This document shows, piece by piece, positions 47,969 through 56,918 of a DNA stretch of 64,000 nucleotides. Source of the stretch: Candidatus Rokuibacteriota bacterium. Its GTDB lineage: Bacteria; Methylomirabilota; Methylomirabilia; Rokubacteriales; CSP1-6. The DNA is taken from assembly GCA_003220535.1 (NCBI GenBank), contig QHSU01000084.1, positions 8,941 through 72,940 on the forward strand. Direction: 5' to 3'. A program made the position numbers and the translations under genes. The notes under the pieces were generated by a model. The model was not told the origin of the DNA. It searched no databases and was given only the letters and a program-made list of their open reading frames with translations. Within the stretch, counting starts at the first letter, position 1, and every line of letters begins with the position of its first letter.

Positions 47969-49395
47969 TCCTGGCGCTGGCGGTTACCGCCGCCGCGCTC
48001 GCGATCCGGCTCCTCGTCGCCGAGTTTCTCCCCGTGATCCAGCCGGACGGCGTCGCCTACGTGGCGATCGCGCGGCAGTTCCAGGCGACCGGCTCGCCCT
48101 TCGACCCGCTTTTCCATCCGCTCTACCCGCTCTGTATCGCGCTCGCCCAGCCGCTCGTCGGCGACTGGGAGATGGCGGGGCGTCTGGTCTCCGCCCTCTT
48201 CGGAGCGGCGGTGATCGTGCCCGCGTTCGCGCTCGCCCGGGGCATCGTCGGCCGCCACGCGGCTCTTCTGTCCGCGGTGTTCATCGCCGTTCATCCTCGT
48301 CTGGTTCAGAACTCGGCCTCGGTGCTGTGCGAGGCCACCTATACGTTCCTCCTGGTCTCGGGCGTCCTGGCCGCGCGGCGAGGGCTGGGGGCCGGCCCGC
48401 GCGCGCTGATCGCGCTCGCCGGTCTCTGCTTGGGGCTCGCCTATCTCGTCCGGCCCGAAGGCGCCCTGTATCTCGTCGGGCTGATCGCGATCGCGTCGTT
48501 CCGGGTCGTCAGCGGACGGGAGCGCGCCGCCGCGCTCCTGCCGTGGCTGGGCGCCACCGTCCTCGTGTTCATCGTCGTCGCGGCGCCGTACGTGTGGTAC
48601 CTCAGCGACGCCTGGGGCCACGTCACGTTCAGCGGAAAGATCGACCACAACCTGTCGCTCGCGACGGGCCAAGCGACCGCGCCGAGCCCGTTACCGATGC
48701 GGATCGTCGAGAACGCGCTCCTCTTCCAGAAGTACGCCCTGCCGGATCTCCTGCCGTGGATCCTGCTCCTCATCGTGTTGCCCGGTGCCCTGGCTCGAGC
48801 TCGAACGTCCGGATGGCTCGGGCGCGACGCGGTCCTCCTCGCGGCGACGCTCCCGCCCTTCGCGTCGCTCGCCTTCCACGTCGAGCCGAGGATCTTCCTC
48901 CCGGTCCTGCCATTCGTCCTGCCGTTCGCCGCGGTCGGGACGCTGTGGGTCGCCGTCACCCTCACCGACGCGCAGCGCGGCTGGCGCTGGTCGCTGGTGC
49001 TGGGCCTGGTGGTCGCGCTCGTCCTGGTGCCCTGGACGCTTCAGCCGATCCTGCGCCCGGACGCCGGTGCTGCGCTGTACCGGAGTGCGGCGCGCTGGGT
49101 CGCCGAGACCCAGCCCCGTGACACGGTCCTGCTCGACCGAAAGCCTCTGGTCGCCTTCTACAGCGAGCGCCGCTGGGTCCCCCTGCCGCGCATCGGGCCG
49201 GACGAGTTGCTCGCCGCCGCTCGGCAGGCGGGCGCCCGTCTCGTCGTGCTCGACAGCCGCGAGTTCTTCTTCGATCGACCGGGCCTGATCCCGCTGCTCT
49301 GGGGTCCGCCTCCGGCCGGACTGGACGTGCTCCGCGACTTCGACGCCGCTCCGGCCGACCGGCTGCGGATCCTGGTGGTCAACGAGCGTGGATGA
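47965..49395 (+). CDS. GT39/ArnT-like membrane glycosyltransferase
   Basis: A 476-residue protein with about ten predicted helices. The first periplasmic loop contains LPVIQPDGVAYVAIARQFQA (the acidic D after the first helix, as in dolichyl-phosphate mannosyl-type and ArnT enzymes), followed by HPLYPLCIALAQPLVGDWE. C-terminal part is periplasmic and ends DRLRILVVNERG. Such enzymes use lipid-phosphate sugars and act at the outer face of the inner membrane, decorating polysaccharide, lipid or protein. Start GTG 47965 overlaps the GT4 stop. Confidence 0.85.
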   Translation: MILALAVTAAALAIRLLVAEFLPVIQPDGVAYVAIARQFQATGSPFDPLFHPLYPLCIALAQPLVGDWEMAGRLVSALFGAAVIVPAFALARGIVGRHAALLSAVFIAVHPRLVQNSASVLCEATYTFLLVSGVLAARRGLGAGPRALIALAGLCLGLAYLVRPEGALYLVGLIAIASFRVVSGRERAAALLPWLGATVLVFIVVAAPYVWYLSDAWGHVTFSGKIDHNLSLATGQATAPSPLPMRIVENALLFQKYALPDLLPWILLLIVLPGALARARTSGWLGRDAVLLAATLPPFASLAFHVEPRIFLPVLPFVLPFAAVGTLWVAVTLTDAQRGWRWSLVLGLVVALVLVPWTLQPILRPDAGAALYRSAARWVAETQPRDTVLLDRKPLVAFYSERRWVPLPRIGPDELLAAARQAGARLVVLDSREFFFDRPGLIPLLWGPPPAGLDVLRDFDAAPADRLRILVVNERG

Positions 49396-50545
49396 GCCGT
49401 CGTCGCGCCTGGCGTCGATCCTGGTCGTGTCGAACCACGGCCGTGTCGTGGGCGGTGGCGAGCTCAGCCTGATGGATCTCTTGCGTGGGCTCGCTCGCGA
49501 CCGCTGGGCCCCGGCTCTGGTCGTTCCGGAGGAGGGTGACGTGGCGTCCCGCGGGCGAGAGCTCGGCCTGCCCGTCCACGTGGTCCCGCTGCCCACGCTC
49601 CGGCGCCCGGGCCTCGGCGCCGTCCGGAGCGTGACGGCGCTCGGACGACTGGCGCGGAGCACCGACGCCGTGCTGATCCACGCCAACGGCTCGCGCGCCA
49701 TGGCCTATGGGGGGCTCGCCGGGCGTTTGGCCGGACGCCCCGCGATCTGGCACGTGCGGATCGCCGAGAGTGACGGCGCCGTGGACCTGGCACTCTGCGC
49801 GCTCGCGACCGGGGTGATCGCCACGTCGCGGGCGGTCGCGCGCCGTTTCACCTGGGCCCCGCGCAAGATCCGACTGGTCCCCAACGGCGTCGATCTCGTG
49901 CGGTTCACGCCCCGGCCGCCGTCCGGGGCGCTCCGCGCGACTCTCGGGGTTCCGCCGTCGGCGCCCCTCGCGCTGTCGATCGGGCGCTTCGTCGCGGAGA
50001 AGGGCTACCGGCACCTGCTGGACGCCGCCGCGCACCTCGAGCGGGCGCGGCCGGGTGTGCACTGGATCCTCGTCGGCGACGGCGAGCTCGACGGCGAGCT
50101 CCGGGCCCAGGCGCGACGACTCGGCCTCGCATCGCGCGTGCACTTCGCCGGATGGCGCGACGACATCCCCGACGTGCTCGCCCTCTGCGACGTGTTCGTC
50201 CTGCCCTCGGAAAGCGAGGGGTTCGGCCGCGTGCTGGTCGAGGCGATGGCGATGGCCAAGGCCGTCGTCGCCACCACCGTCGGTGGCATCCCCGAGATCG
50301 TGCTCGACGGCGAAACTGGACTTCTGGTGCCGTCCGCCGCGGCGGTGCCACTCGCCGATGCGGTGCGCGCCCTGCTCGACGATCCGGCCCGCGCGGCGCG
50401 CCTCGGCGGCGCCGGGCGCGCGAGGGCGGAGTCCACCTTCAGCCTCGGCGCGCACGTCGACGCCGTCGAGCGCGTGTACGCGGAGATCCTCGGCGCCGGC
50501 CGTGTCGCGCGGTCCGCGCAACGGCCGCGGGGCGCGCGCACGTGA
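49388..50545 (+). CDS. GT4-family glycosyltransferase
   Basis: A 385-residue GT-B protein. It has VVSNHGRVVGGGELSLMDLL at the N-terminus and, in the donor domain, LALSIGRFVAEKGYRHLLDA, VHFAGWRDDIPDVLALCDVF and PSESEGFGRVLVEAMAMAKA (the E-x7-E catalytic motif), then TTVGGIPEIVLDGETGLLVP. The start is GTG 49388, overlapping the preceding gene by 8 bases; it shares one base with the next gene. It is one of several similar GT4 genes here. Specific linkage unknown. Confidence 0.9.
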   Translation: MDEPSSRLASILVVSNHGRVVGGGELSLMDLLRGLARDRWAPALVVPEEGDVASRGRELGLPVHVVPLPTLRRPGLGAVRSVTALGRLARSTDAVLIHANGSRAMAYGGLAGRLAGRPAIWHVRIAESDGAVDLALCALATGVIATSRAVARRFTWAPRKIRLVPNGVDLVRFTPRPPSGALRATLGVPPSAPLALSIGRFVAEKGYRHLLDAAAHLERARPGVHWILVGDGELDGELRAQARRLGLASRVHFAGWRDDIPDVLALCDVFVLPSESEGFGRVLVEAMAMAKAVVATTVGGIPEIVLDGETGLLVPSAAAVPLADAVRALLDDPARAARLGGAGRARAESTFSLGAHVDAVERVYAEILGAGRVARSAQRPRGART

Positions 50546-51648
50546 TGCGCCTCGGCGTCGACGGGCGCGAGCTCCGACCCGGCGTGCGCACCGGCATCGG
50601 CCGGTACCTGCTCGAGGTGCTCCGCGCCGCCTCGCTCGAGGGCTGGTCGTGCGTCGTCTACGGCGACGCCGGTGCGCGCCTCGACGAGGCGCTCCCGGGC
50701 GTCGGCTTCACGATGCTGCAGGCACCCTGGACGCCGTGGTGGGACCAGGTGAGCCTGTCGCGCGCACTCGCCCGCGACGACATCACGGTGTTCCTCTCGC
50801 CCTACTACAAAGGCCCCGTGCGCGCGCCGTGCCCGGTCGTGCTGACGATCCACGATCTCTACTTCATCGGCTATCCGGGACGGCGCCGGCCCGTCTACGA
50901 CGCCACGATCACGGGGCTGGCGCGCCTGTACGCCGCGCGCGCCACGGCGATCATCAGCGACTCGGAGTATTCCAAGCGCTCGATAGTGGTGAAGCTCGGT
51001 GTGCCCCCGTCGAAGGTGACCGTGATCCCGGTCGCCCTGGGTCGGGAGTTCAAGCCTGTGCCGCTGACGGACGCGGTCAAGACCAGGTACGGCGTCACGG
51101 CGCCTTACATCCTCTACGTGGGAAACTTCAACCCGCACAAGAACGTCCCGCGCTTGATCCGCGCCTTTGCCCTGCTCCCCGGTGCCCTGCGCAGTCGTCA
51201 CGCGCTCGTCCTGGCCGGCGGCTACGGAGATGGTCGGCCTGCGCTGGCGCGGCTCGCCGCGGCGCTCGGCGTGGAGGACCGGGTGATCTTCCCCGGTCGC
51301 GTCGCCGACGGGGATCTCCCCGCCCTCTACGCCGGCGCGGCCGTGTACGTCACACCCTCCCTCGAGGAGGGCTTTGGCTCGACCGTGCTCGAGGCGATGG
51401 CGTGCGGCGCGCCGGTGGCCGTGTCGAACCGCGCCGCGCTGCCCGAGGTCGTGGCCGACGCCGGGCTCTTGTTCGACGCCGAGCATGAAGCGGACATCGT
51501 GGCCACGCTCGCCCGCGTTCTGTCCGACGCGGCGCTCGCCGACGATCTCCGCCGCCGCGCGCTCGCGCGCGCCGGACTCTACACGCTGGCGCGAACGACC
51601 GGACGCGTCCTGGCGCTGCTGCGTGAAACGACCGGAGATCGCTCGTGA
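50545..51648 (+). CDS. GT4-family glycosyltransferase, mannosyltransferase-like
   Basis: A 367-residue GT-B enzyme: MRLGVDGRELRPGVRTGIGR, then VLTIHDLYFIGYPGRRRPVY (a motif of WbdA/MtfB-like mannosyltransferases), SDSEYSKRSIVVKLGVPPSK, YVGNFNPHKNVPRLIRAFAL, and PSLEEGFGSTVLEAMACGAP (catalytic E-x7-E). The R-x-G-I-G-R start is typical of the mannosyltransferase B family. Mannose as donor is an inference. A 71-base gap with a weak reading frame separates it from the asparagine-synthase-like gene. Confidence 0.9.
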   Translation: MRLGVDGRELRPGVRTGIGRYLLEVLRAASLEGWSCVVYGDAGARLDEALPGVGFTMLQAPWTPWWDQVSLSRALARDDITVFLSPYYKGPVRAPCPVVLTIHDLYFIGYPGRRRPVYDATITGLARLYAARATAIISDSEYSKRSIVVKLGVPPSKVTVIPVALGREFKPVPLTDAVKTRYGVTAPYILYVGNFNPHKNVPRLIRAFALLPGALRSRHALVLAGGYGDGRPALARLAAALGVEDRVIFPGRVADGDLPALYAGAAVYVTPSLEEGFGSTVLEAMACGAPVAVSNRAALPEVVADAGLLFDAEHEADIVATLARVLSDAALADDLRRRALARAGLYTLARTTGRVLALLRETTGDRS

Positions 51649-51719
51649 GGCTCGGGAGAACGTCGCCCCGGGTCGCGTCCGGTCGTCGGCGATCCCCCCT
51701 CTCCGGGGAGACGCGCTAG

Positions 51720-53621
51720 ATGTGCGGCATTGCCGGCCACGTCGGGCCCACCGCGCGCGAGCTCCTGCCCGCGATGCTCGGGCTCCTCAAGCACCGCGGC
51801 CCGGACGACTCAGGCATCCACTCCGCGGCGGACGTCGGCCTCGGGATGACGCGTCTGGCCATCATCGACCTCGTCACCGGCCAGCAGCCCATGAGCGACG
51901 CGACGGGACGTTACTGGATCGTCTTCAACGGTGAGATCTACAACTTCCGCCAGCTGCGCGCCGAGCTGGAGGCCGGCGGTCGTCGGTTCCGGACGCGGAG
52001 CGACACCGAGGTGATCCTCTACGCGTACGCCGCGTACGGCGAAGCGTGCGTCGAGCGTCTGTCTGGCATGTTTGCCTTCGCCATCTGGGACGACGCCGAG
52101 CGCCGGCTGTTTCTCGCCCGCGATCGGCTGGGGAAAAAGCCGCTCTACTACTGGCACCGCGGCCGGCTGTTCCTCTTCGCGTCGGAGCCCAAGGCGCTCC
52201 TCTGCCATCCGGCCGTCTCCCGAGGGCTCGACTGGCCGGCGTTCCACCACTACCTCGCGTTCGGCTACACGCCCGCCGCGCGCTCGATCTTCGACACGAT
52301 CCGAAAGCTCCCGCCGGCCCACACGGCGGCGCTCGTCGACGGAGGCCTCACGCTGAGCCGCTACTGGCAGCTGCCACCGGGGACCGCGCCAGCGCGGCCG
52401 CATCTCCGGCCCGCCGAGAGCGCCGCGGCGGTGCGGGAGTGGTTGCGCGAGGCGGTGCGACTGCGGCTGGAGAGCGACGTGCCCCTCGGCGTCTTCCTCT
52501 CGGGTGGCATCGACTCGAGCGCGGTCGTCGCCAGCATGCGCGAGGTGACGTCGGGCCGCATCGCGACCTTCTCAGTCGGCTTCGGCCGCGCGGCGCCATC
52601 GTACGACGAGCTGCCGTACGCCCGGCTCGTCGCGACGCGGTTCGGGACCGACCACCACGAGGAGACCCTCGAGCCCGACGTCCAGGCGCTGCTGCCGGCC
52701 ATCGTGCGGGCGTCCGACGAGCCGTTCGCCGACTCCTCCGCCATTCCGACGTACATCGTGGCGCAGGCGACGGCGCGTCACGTCAAGGTCGCCCTGTCGG
52801 GAATCGGCGGCGACGAGACCTTCGGCGGCTATCCACGCTACCTCGGCCTCCGGATGTCGGCGCTGCACGGACGGCTCCCGCGCTGGCTTCGCCACACGGC
52901 GCGCGAGGTCGCCCTGCGCCTGCCCGACTCCGGGTCCAGCCGGAACTGGGCGGACTGGGCCCGACGCTTCACCGCCCACCCCGACGCGACGGCCGCCGAT
53001 CGCTACATCGGCTGGACGCGATTCTTCGGCACCGCGGAGCTGGCGGTGCTGGCCCGGCCGGCGCTGTCGGCGCACCTCGAGTCCGCCGTCGACGAGTCCC
53101 AGCAGGCCGCGTTCGCCGCCGGCAACCACGGCGACCCCGTGGACGGCGCGTTCCGCGTCGATCTCGCGACCTATCTCCCCGACGATCTCCTCGCCATGGC
53201 CGATCGGATGAGCATGGCCCACTCGCTCGAGGTGCGCGCTCCGTTCTGCGACCACCGGATCGTCGAGGAGAGCCTGCGCCTGTCGCCACAGACCAAGATG
53301 CCCGGCGGCCGCCTGAAGGGGCTCCTGAAGACCGCCTTCGCGGGCGTCCTGCCCGAGGAGGTCCTCGCGCACCGCAAGCAAGGCTTCATGATCCCGCTCG
53401 GAGACTGGCTGCGTCGCGAGCTGCGGCCGACGCTGGACGATCTGCTGGCGCGCGACCGCGTTCGAGCGCGAGGGCTCTTCGACCACGAGGCGGTGGAACG
53501 CATGAAGCGGGAGCATCTGACCGGCCGGCAGACTCATGCCGACCGCCTCTGGACGCTGATGATGGCGGAGCTCTGGATGCGCGAGTACCTCGACCAGCAC
53601 GGCCTCTGGACGCTCCGGTGA
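51720..53621 (+). CDS. asnB: Glutamine-dependent asparagine-synthase-like amidotransferase
   Basis: A 633-residue AsnB-type enzyme. The N-terminal class II glutaminase starts MCGIAGHVG with Cys2 as nucleophile; HRGPDDSGIH, VFNGEIYNFRQLR follow. The synthetase domain has the PP-loop LSGGIDSSAVVA (near 260-271), and further LPYARLVATRFG and SGIGGDETFGGYPRY (near 360-375). In EPS loci such enzymes are often carried as amidotransferases of the PEP-CTERM/exosortase system and amidate a uronic acid or other carboxyl of the polymer rather than aspartate. That special role is inference; the reaction type is established for the family. Confidence 0.92.
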   Translation: MCGIAGHVGPTARELLPAMLGLLKHRGPDDSGIHSAADVGLGMTRLAIIDLVTGQQPMSDATGRYWIVFNGEIYNFRQLRAELEAGGRRFRTRSDTEVILYAYAAYGEACVERLSGMFAFAIWDDAERRLFLARDRLGKKPLYYWHRGRLFLFASEPKALLCHPAVSRGLDWPAFHHYLAFGYTPAARSIFDTIRKLPPAHTAALVDGGLTLSRYWQLPPGTAPARPHLRPAESAAAVREWLREAVRLRLESDVPLGVFLSGGIDSSAVVASMREVTSGRIATFSVGFGRAAPSYDELPYARLVATRFGTDHHEETLEPDVQALLPAIVRASDEPFADSSAIPTYIVAQATARHVKVALSGIGGDETFGGYPRYLGLRMSALHGRLPRWLRHTAREVALRLPDSGSSRNWADWARRFTAHPDATAADRYIGWTRFFGTAELAVLARPALSAHLESAVDESQQAAFAAGNHGDPVDGAFRVDLATYLPDDLLAMADRMSMAHSLEVRAPFCDHRIVEESLRLSPQTKMPGGRLKGLLKTAFAGVLPEEVLAHRKQGFMIPLGDWLRRELRPTLDDLLARDRVRARGLFDHEAVERMKREHLTGRQTHADRLWTLMMAELWMREYLDQHGLWTLR

Positions 53622-53628
53622 CGCGCGC

Positions 53629-55761
53629 GTGAACGACCCGCTGCGCGTCCTCATGGTCTCCGACGTGTCGCCGTCGCAGCCGGCGGGCGGGGGAGAGCGC
53701 ATGCTCTGGGAGCAGGCGCGTCGTCTCGCGGCCCGCGGTCACGACGTCCGGGTGGTGAGCCGCGCCGATCCCGACGCCACCGCGACCGTCCACCTCGAGC
53801 GCGAGCGCGTCCGGATCCACCAGTTCCCCGTGGAGCGGCGATCGGTCGCCCGCTTCATCACGAGCTCGATTCTCGCGGCGCGCCGCGCGACGGCGGAGGA
53901 GCTCGGCCGGCAGACGGCGGACGCGATGCACGTGCATCAACCGCTCGCCGGCTACGGAGCACTCGGCTCGCGGGCCGGGGCGCGCCTGCCGAGCCTCTAC
54001 AGCTTCTATTCGCCGGCGCCGCTCGAGTACCGCTCGCGCCGGGGGATGACCGCCCGTCATCGAGCCGGCCTGGTGGGAGCGACCGGCACCGCGATGCTGT
54101 GGGCGATCGAGCGGGCGTGTCTCAGACGCGCCGGGCTGGTCCACGTGCTCAGCGACTTCTCGGCCGAGCAGCTCTGGAAGCTCTATGCCGTGCCGCGCGA
54201 GCGCATCGTCAAGATCCGCGGCGCGGCGGCGACCGAGCGGTTCAGGCCGGCCGCCGACCGCGACGCGGTCCGGTGCGCGCTCGGGCTCGCGGGCGACCGA
54301 TCGCTCTTGCTCACGGTGAGGAACCTCGAGGCTCGCATGGGCCTCGACAACCTGCTCCGCGCGATGGCGATCGTGAAGACGCGGCGGCCGGACGCGGTGC
54401 TGCTGATCGGGGGCGCCGGATCGCTTCGCAGCGCTCTGGAGGCACAGAGCCGGGCCCTCGGGCTCGAGGCGCACGTGAAATTCCTGGGATTCGTGCCCGA
54501 CGAGGCGCTGCCGCGCTACTACCAGGCCGCCGACGTCTTCGTCCTTCCGACCCGCGAGCTCGAGGGCTTCGGGCTGGTCACCGTGGAGGCGCTCGCCTGC
54601 GGCACGCCCGTCCTCGGTACCCCGGTCGGCGCGACGCCCGAGATCCTCAGAGCGTTGTGCGCGTCGCTCGTCTTCCGCGGCACGACGCCCGAGGCGATGG
54701 CGCACGACCTCGAGCGCTTCCTCGCAGCCAAGGAGCGCGATCCGGACGCCTACGCGCGCCTGCGAGGCGCGTGTCGCGAGCACGTCGAGCGGCACTACAC
54801 GTGGGAGCGCGCCACCGAGGACCTCGAGCGCACGCTCAGACGCGTGGCCGACGTGGGGCGCGCGGCCGCGCCCGAGGGGCGCGCGGCCGCGCCTGTGAGT
54901 CGCGCTGGATCCGCGGCTCCCGGCTGTCCTGCATGTGGAGAGCCGACACGTCCCAGCGGCCTGATCTTTCGCGGAGTGCGGCATCGCCGGTGTCCCGGCT
55001 GCCAGAGCTCGCTCTCGAGCGAGCTGCCGACCGCGCCGGAGCTTCAGCACCACTATCAGACGGAGTACCCGCTGCGGTTCGCGCCCGAGCGCGTGACCTC
55101 TGAGCGGAGGGTTCTCTTTGGTGCGCTGCTCGAGCGACTCGCCGTCCTCGGGCTCGAGAAGGCGAATGGACTGCGACTCCTCGACGTTGGCGGCGGTGGC
55201 GGCCATCTGGCCGCGCTCGCGCGCCGGCGGCGCTGGCCCGCCGTCAGTACCGACCTCGGGCACCAGGCGTGTGCCGTCGCGCGTCAGGGCGAGGTGCCGA
55301 GCGTCCAGGCCGACGGCGCGCTCCTGCCGTTCCGCGACGAAACGGTCGCCGCCGTGACGCTGATCAACGTCGTCGACCAGGCCCACGAGCCGCTCACGAT
55401 CCTGCGCGAGGCGCACCGCGTGCTCGTCACGGGCGGGCTGCTCGCGCTGCGCGTTCCGAACGCTCGCTTCCACCGTCCGTGGGTGCGGCTCCTGGCCTCG
55501 CTCGGGCCGCTCGTCAGGTCTCGCGACTGGGACGCGTATCCAGTGGTCCACCACTTTGCGTTCACGCCCACCGGGCTCCGCCGCCTCGCCGAGCGCGCCG
55601 GGTTCAGGGTCCTCGAGGTCGGCAACTCGGCGGCGGTCTCGAGCCCGCGGTGGGGCCGGGCGATGATCCTGGCTTGTGTGGCGCTCCTGGCCACCCTCTC
55701 GGGTGACCGCTGGCTCGTCGGGCCTTCCGTGGAGCTCTACGCGCAGAAGGGGCAGGGGTGA
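53629..55761 (+). CDS. GT4 glycosyltransferase fused to zinc ribbon and SAM methyltransferase
   Basis: A 710-residue fusion. Residues 1-405 are a GT-B glycosyltransferase (RVLMVSDVSPSQPAGGGERM, LLLTVRNLEARMGLDNLLRA, PTRELEGFGLVTVEALACGT with catalytic E-x7-E). A duplicated linker follows (GRAAAPEGRAAAP), then a zinc ribbon (GCPACGE near 432, CPGCQSS near 455). From about 480 comes a class I methyltransferase (LRLLDVGGGGGHLAALARRR near 517, VQADGALLPFRDETV, LINVVDQAHEPLTILREAHR). Zinc ribbon plus this methyltransferase is a common stand-alone unit in EPS loci. One protein could thus add and methylate a sugar. GTG 53629 is the start. Confidence 0.88.
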   Translation: MNDPLRVLMVSDVSPSQPAGGGERMLWEQARRLAARGHDVRVVSRADPDATATVHLERERVRIHQFPVERRSVARFITSSILAARRATAEELGRQTADAMHVHQPLAGYGALGSRAGARLPSLYSFYSPAPLEYRSRRGMTARHRAGLVGATGTAMLWAIERACLRRAGLVHVLSDFSAEQLWKLYAVPRERIVKIRGAAATERFRPAADRDAVRCALGLAGDRSLLLTVRNLEARMGLDNLLRAMAIVKTRRPDAVLLIGGAGSLRSALEAQSRALGLEAHVKFLGFVPDEALPRYYQAADVFVLPTRELEGFGLVTVEALACGTPVLGTPVGATPEILRALCASLVFRGTTPEAMAHDLERFLAAKERDPDAYARLRGACREHVERHYTWERATEDLERTLRRVADVGRAAAPEGRAAAPVSRAGSAAPGCPACGEPTRPSGLIFRGVRHRRCPGCQSSLSSELPTAPELQHHYQTEYPLRFAPERVTSERRVLFGALLERLAVLGLEKANGLRLLDVGGGGGHLAALARRRRWPAVSTDLGHQACAVARQGEVPSVQADGALLPFRDETVAAVTLINVVDQAHEPLTILREAHRVLVTGGLLALRVPNARFHRPWVRLLASLGPLVRSRDWDAYPVVHHFAFTPTGLRRLAERAGFRVLEVGNSAAVSSPRWGRAMILACVALLATLSGDRWLVGPSVELYAQKGQG

Positions 55762-56918
55762 ACGTGCGCGTCCTCCACGCGATCACGCGACTCACTCTGG
55801 GCGGCTCGTCCGAGAACACCATCGCATCGTGCGTCGCGCTCGGTCGGGTCGGGTACGACTGCACGGTGGCCGCGTCCTTCCGCGAGTCCGACGATTCCTC
55901 GCTCGCCGACGCCCGCCGGCGCGAGTGCCGGGTCGTCGACATCCCCTCCCTCGGGCGGGAGGTGGTACCGCTCGCCGATTTGGCGGCGCTGGGACAGCTT
56001 CTCAGATTGATCAGGCGCCTGCAGCCCTCGATCGTCCACACACACACCTCGAAGGCCGGATTCATCGGCCGCCTGGCCGCACGGATCGCACGCGTGCCCG
56101 CGGTGATCCACCAACCCCACGGCCACATCTTCTACGGCTACTACGGCTCGCGCCGGACCGCCATCTTCACGGCGCTCGAGCGGCAGGCGGCGAGATGGAC
56201 CGACCGGATCATCACGCTGACCGACCGCGGCACCGAGGAGCACCTGGCGCACGGGATCGGTCGCCCCGAGCAATACGCGACGGTGCCGAGCGGCGTCCCG
56301 ACGGCGGAGCTGCGCGCGGCCGCGCCGTCCCGGGCCGAGGCCCGCGCGCGTCTCGGGCTCGACACCGGCGCGTTCGTCGTCGTCGGTCTCGGACGCCTCA
56401 CCCGGATCAAAGGCTTCGATCTCCTGGTGCAGGCCCTTCCGAGCCTCATGGCCCAGATCCCGTCGACGCGGGTGCTGCTCGTCGGCGACGGGCCCGAACG
56501 ATCGAGTCTCGCGGCACTCGCCGCATCGCTCGGCGTGAGCGGCCGGCTACGGATGACGGGCGAGACGATCGACGTGCCGTCGCATCTCGTGGCGGCGGAC
56601 GTGGTGGCCGTGCCCTCCCGGAACGAGGGCATGGGGCGCGTCCTCGTCGAGGCGATGGCGCTCGGGCTGCCGGTCGTCGCGACCACCGTCGGCGGCATCC
56701 CGGCCGTCGTCACCGACGGCGAGTGCGGCCGGCTGGTCGAGCCCGACGACCTCGGGGCGCTCGCTGCGGCGCTCGTCGAGCTCGGCCGCGACCCCGGGCT
56801 GCGCCGGAAGCTCGGCGAGGCCGCGCTCGGAAGGGCCGAGGCGTTCTCGTCGTCGGTCGCGAACGAGAAGCTCGTCGCGGTGTACGCGGCGCTGGTCCGC
56901 GAAAAGGGGCTCGCGTGA
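55758..56918 (+). CDS. GT4-family glycosyltransferase
   Basis: A 386-residue GT-B enzyme: VRVLHAITRLTLGGSSENTI at the start, VIHQPHGHIFYGYYGSRRTA in the acceptor domain, then VVVGLGRLTRIKGFDLLVQA, and the donor motif PSRNEGMGRVLVEAMALGLP (E-x7-E). GSSENTI and HGHIFYGYYG are typical of the EPS/capsule type of GT4. GTG 55758 overlaps the previous stop by 4 bases, and the PHP gene overlaps its end. Linkage unknown. Confidence 0.9.
   Translation: MNVRVLHAITRLTLGGSSENTIASCVALGRVGYDCTVAASFRESDDSSLADARRRECRVVDIPSLGREVVPLADLAALGQLLRLIRRLQPSIVHTHTSKAGFIGRLAARIARVPAVIHQPHGHIFYGYYGSRRTAIFTALERQAARWTDRIITLTDRGTEEHLAHGIGRPEQYATVPSGVPTAELRAAAPSRAEARARLGLDTGAFVVVGLGRLTRIKGFDLLVQALPSLMAQIPSTRVLLVGDGPERSSLAALAASLGVSGRLRMTGETIDVPSHLVAADVVAVPSRNEGMGRVLVEAMALGLPVVATTVGGIPAVVTDGECGRLVEPDDLGALAAALVELGRDPGLRRKLGEAALGRAEAFSSSVANEKLVAVYAALVREKGLA

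Noticed and set aside
51645..51719. Short GTG frame between the GT4 and asparagine-synthase-like genes
   Set aside because: About 25 codons with no protein-like pattern; treated as spacer.
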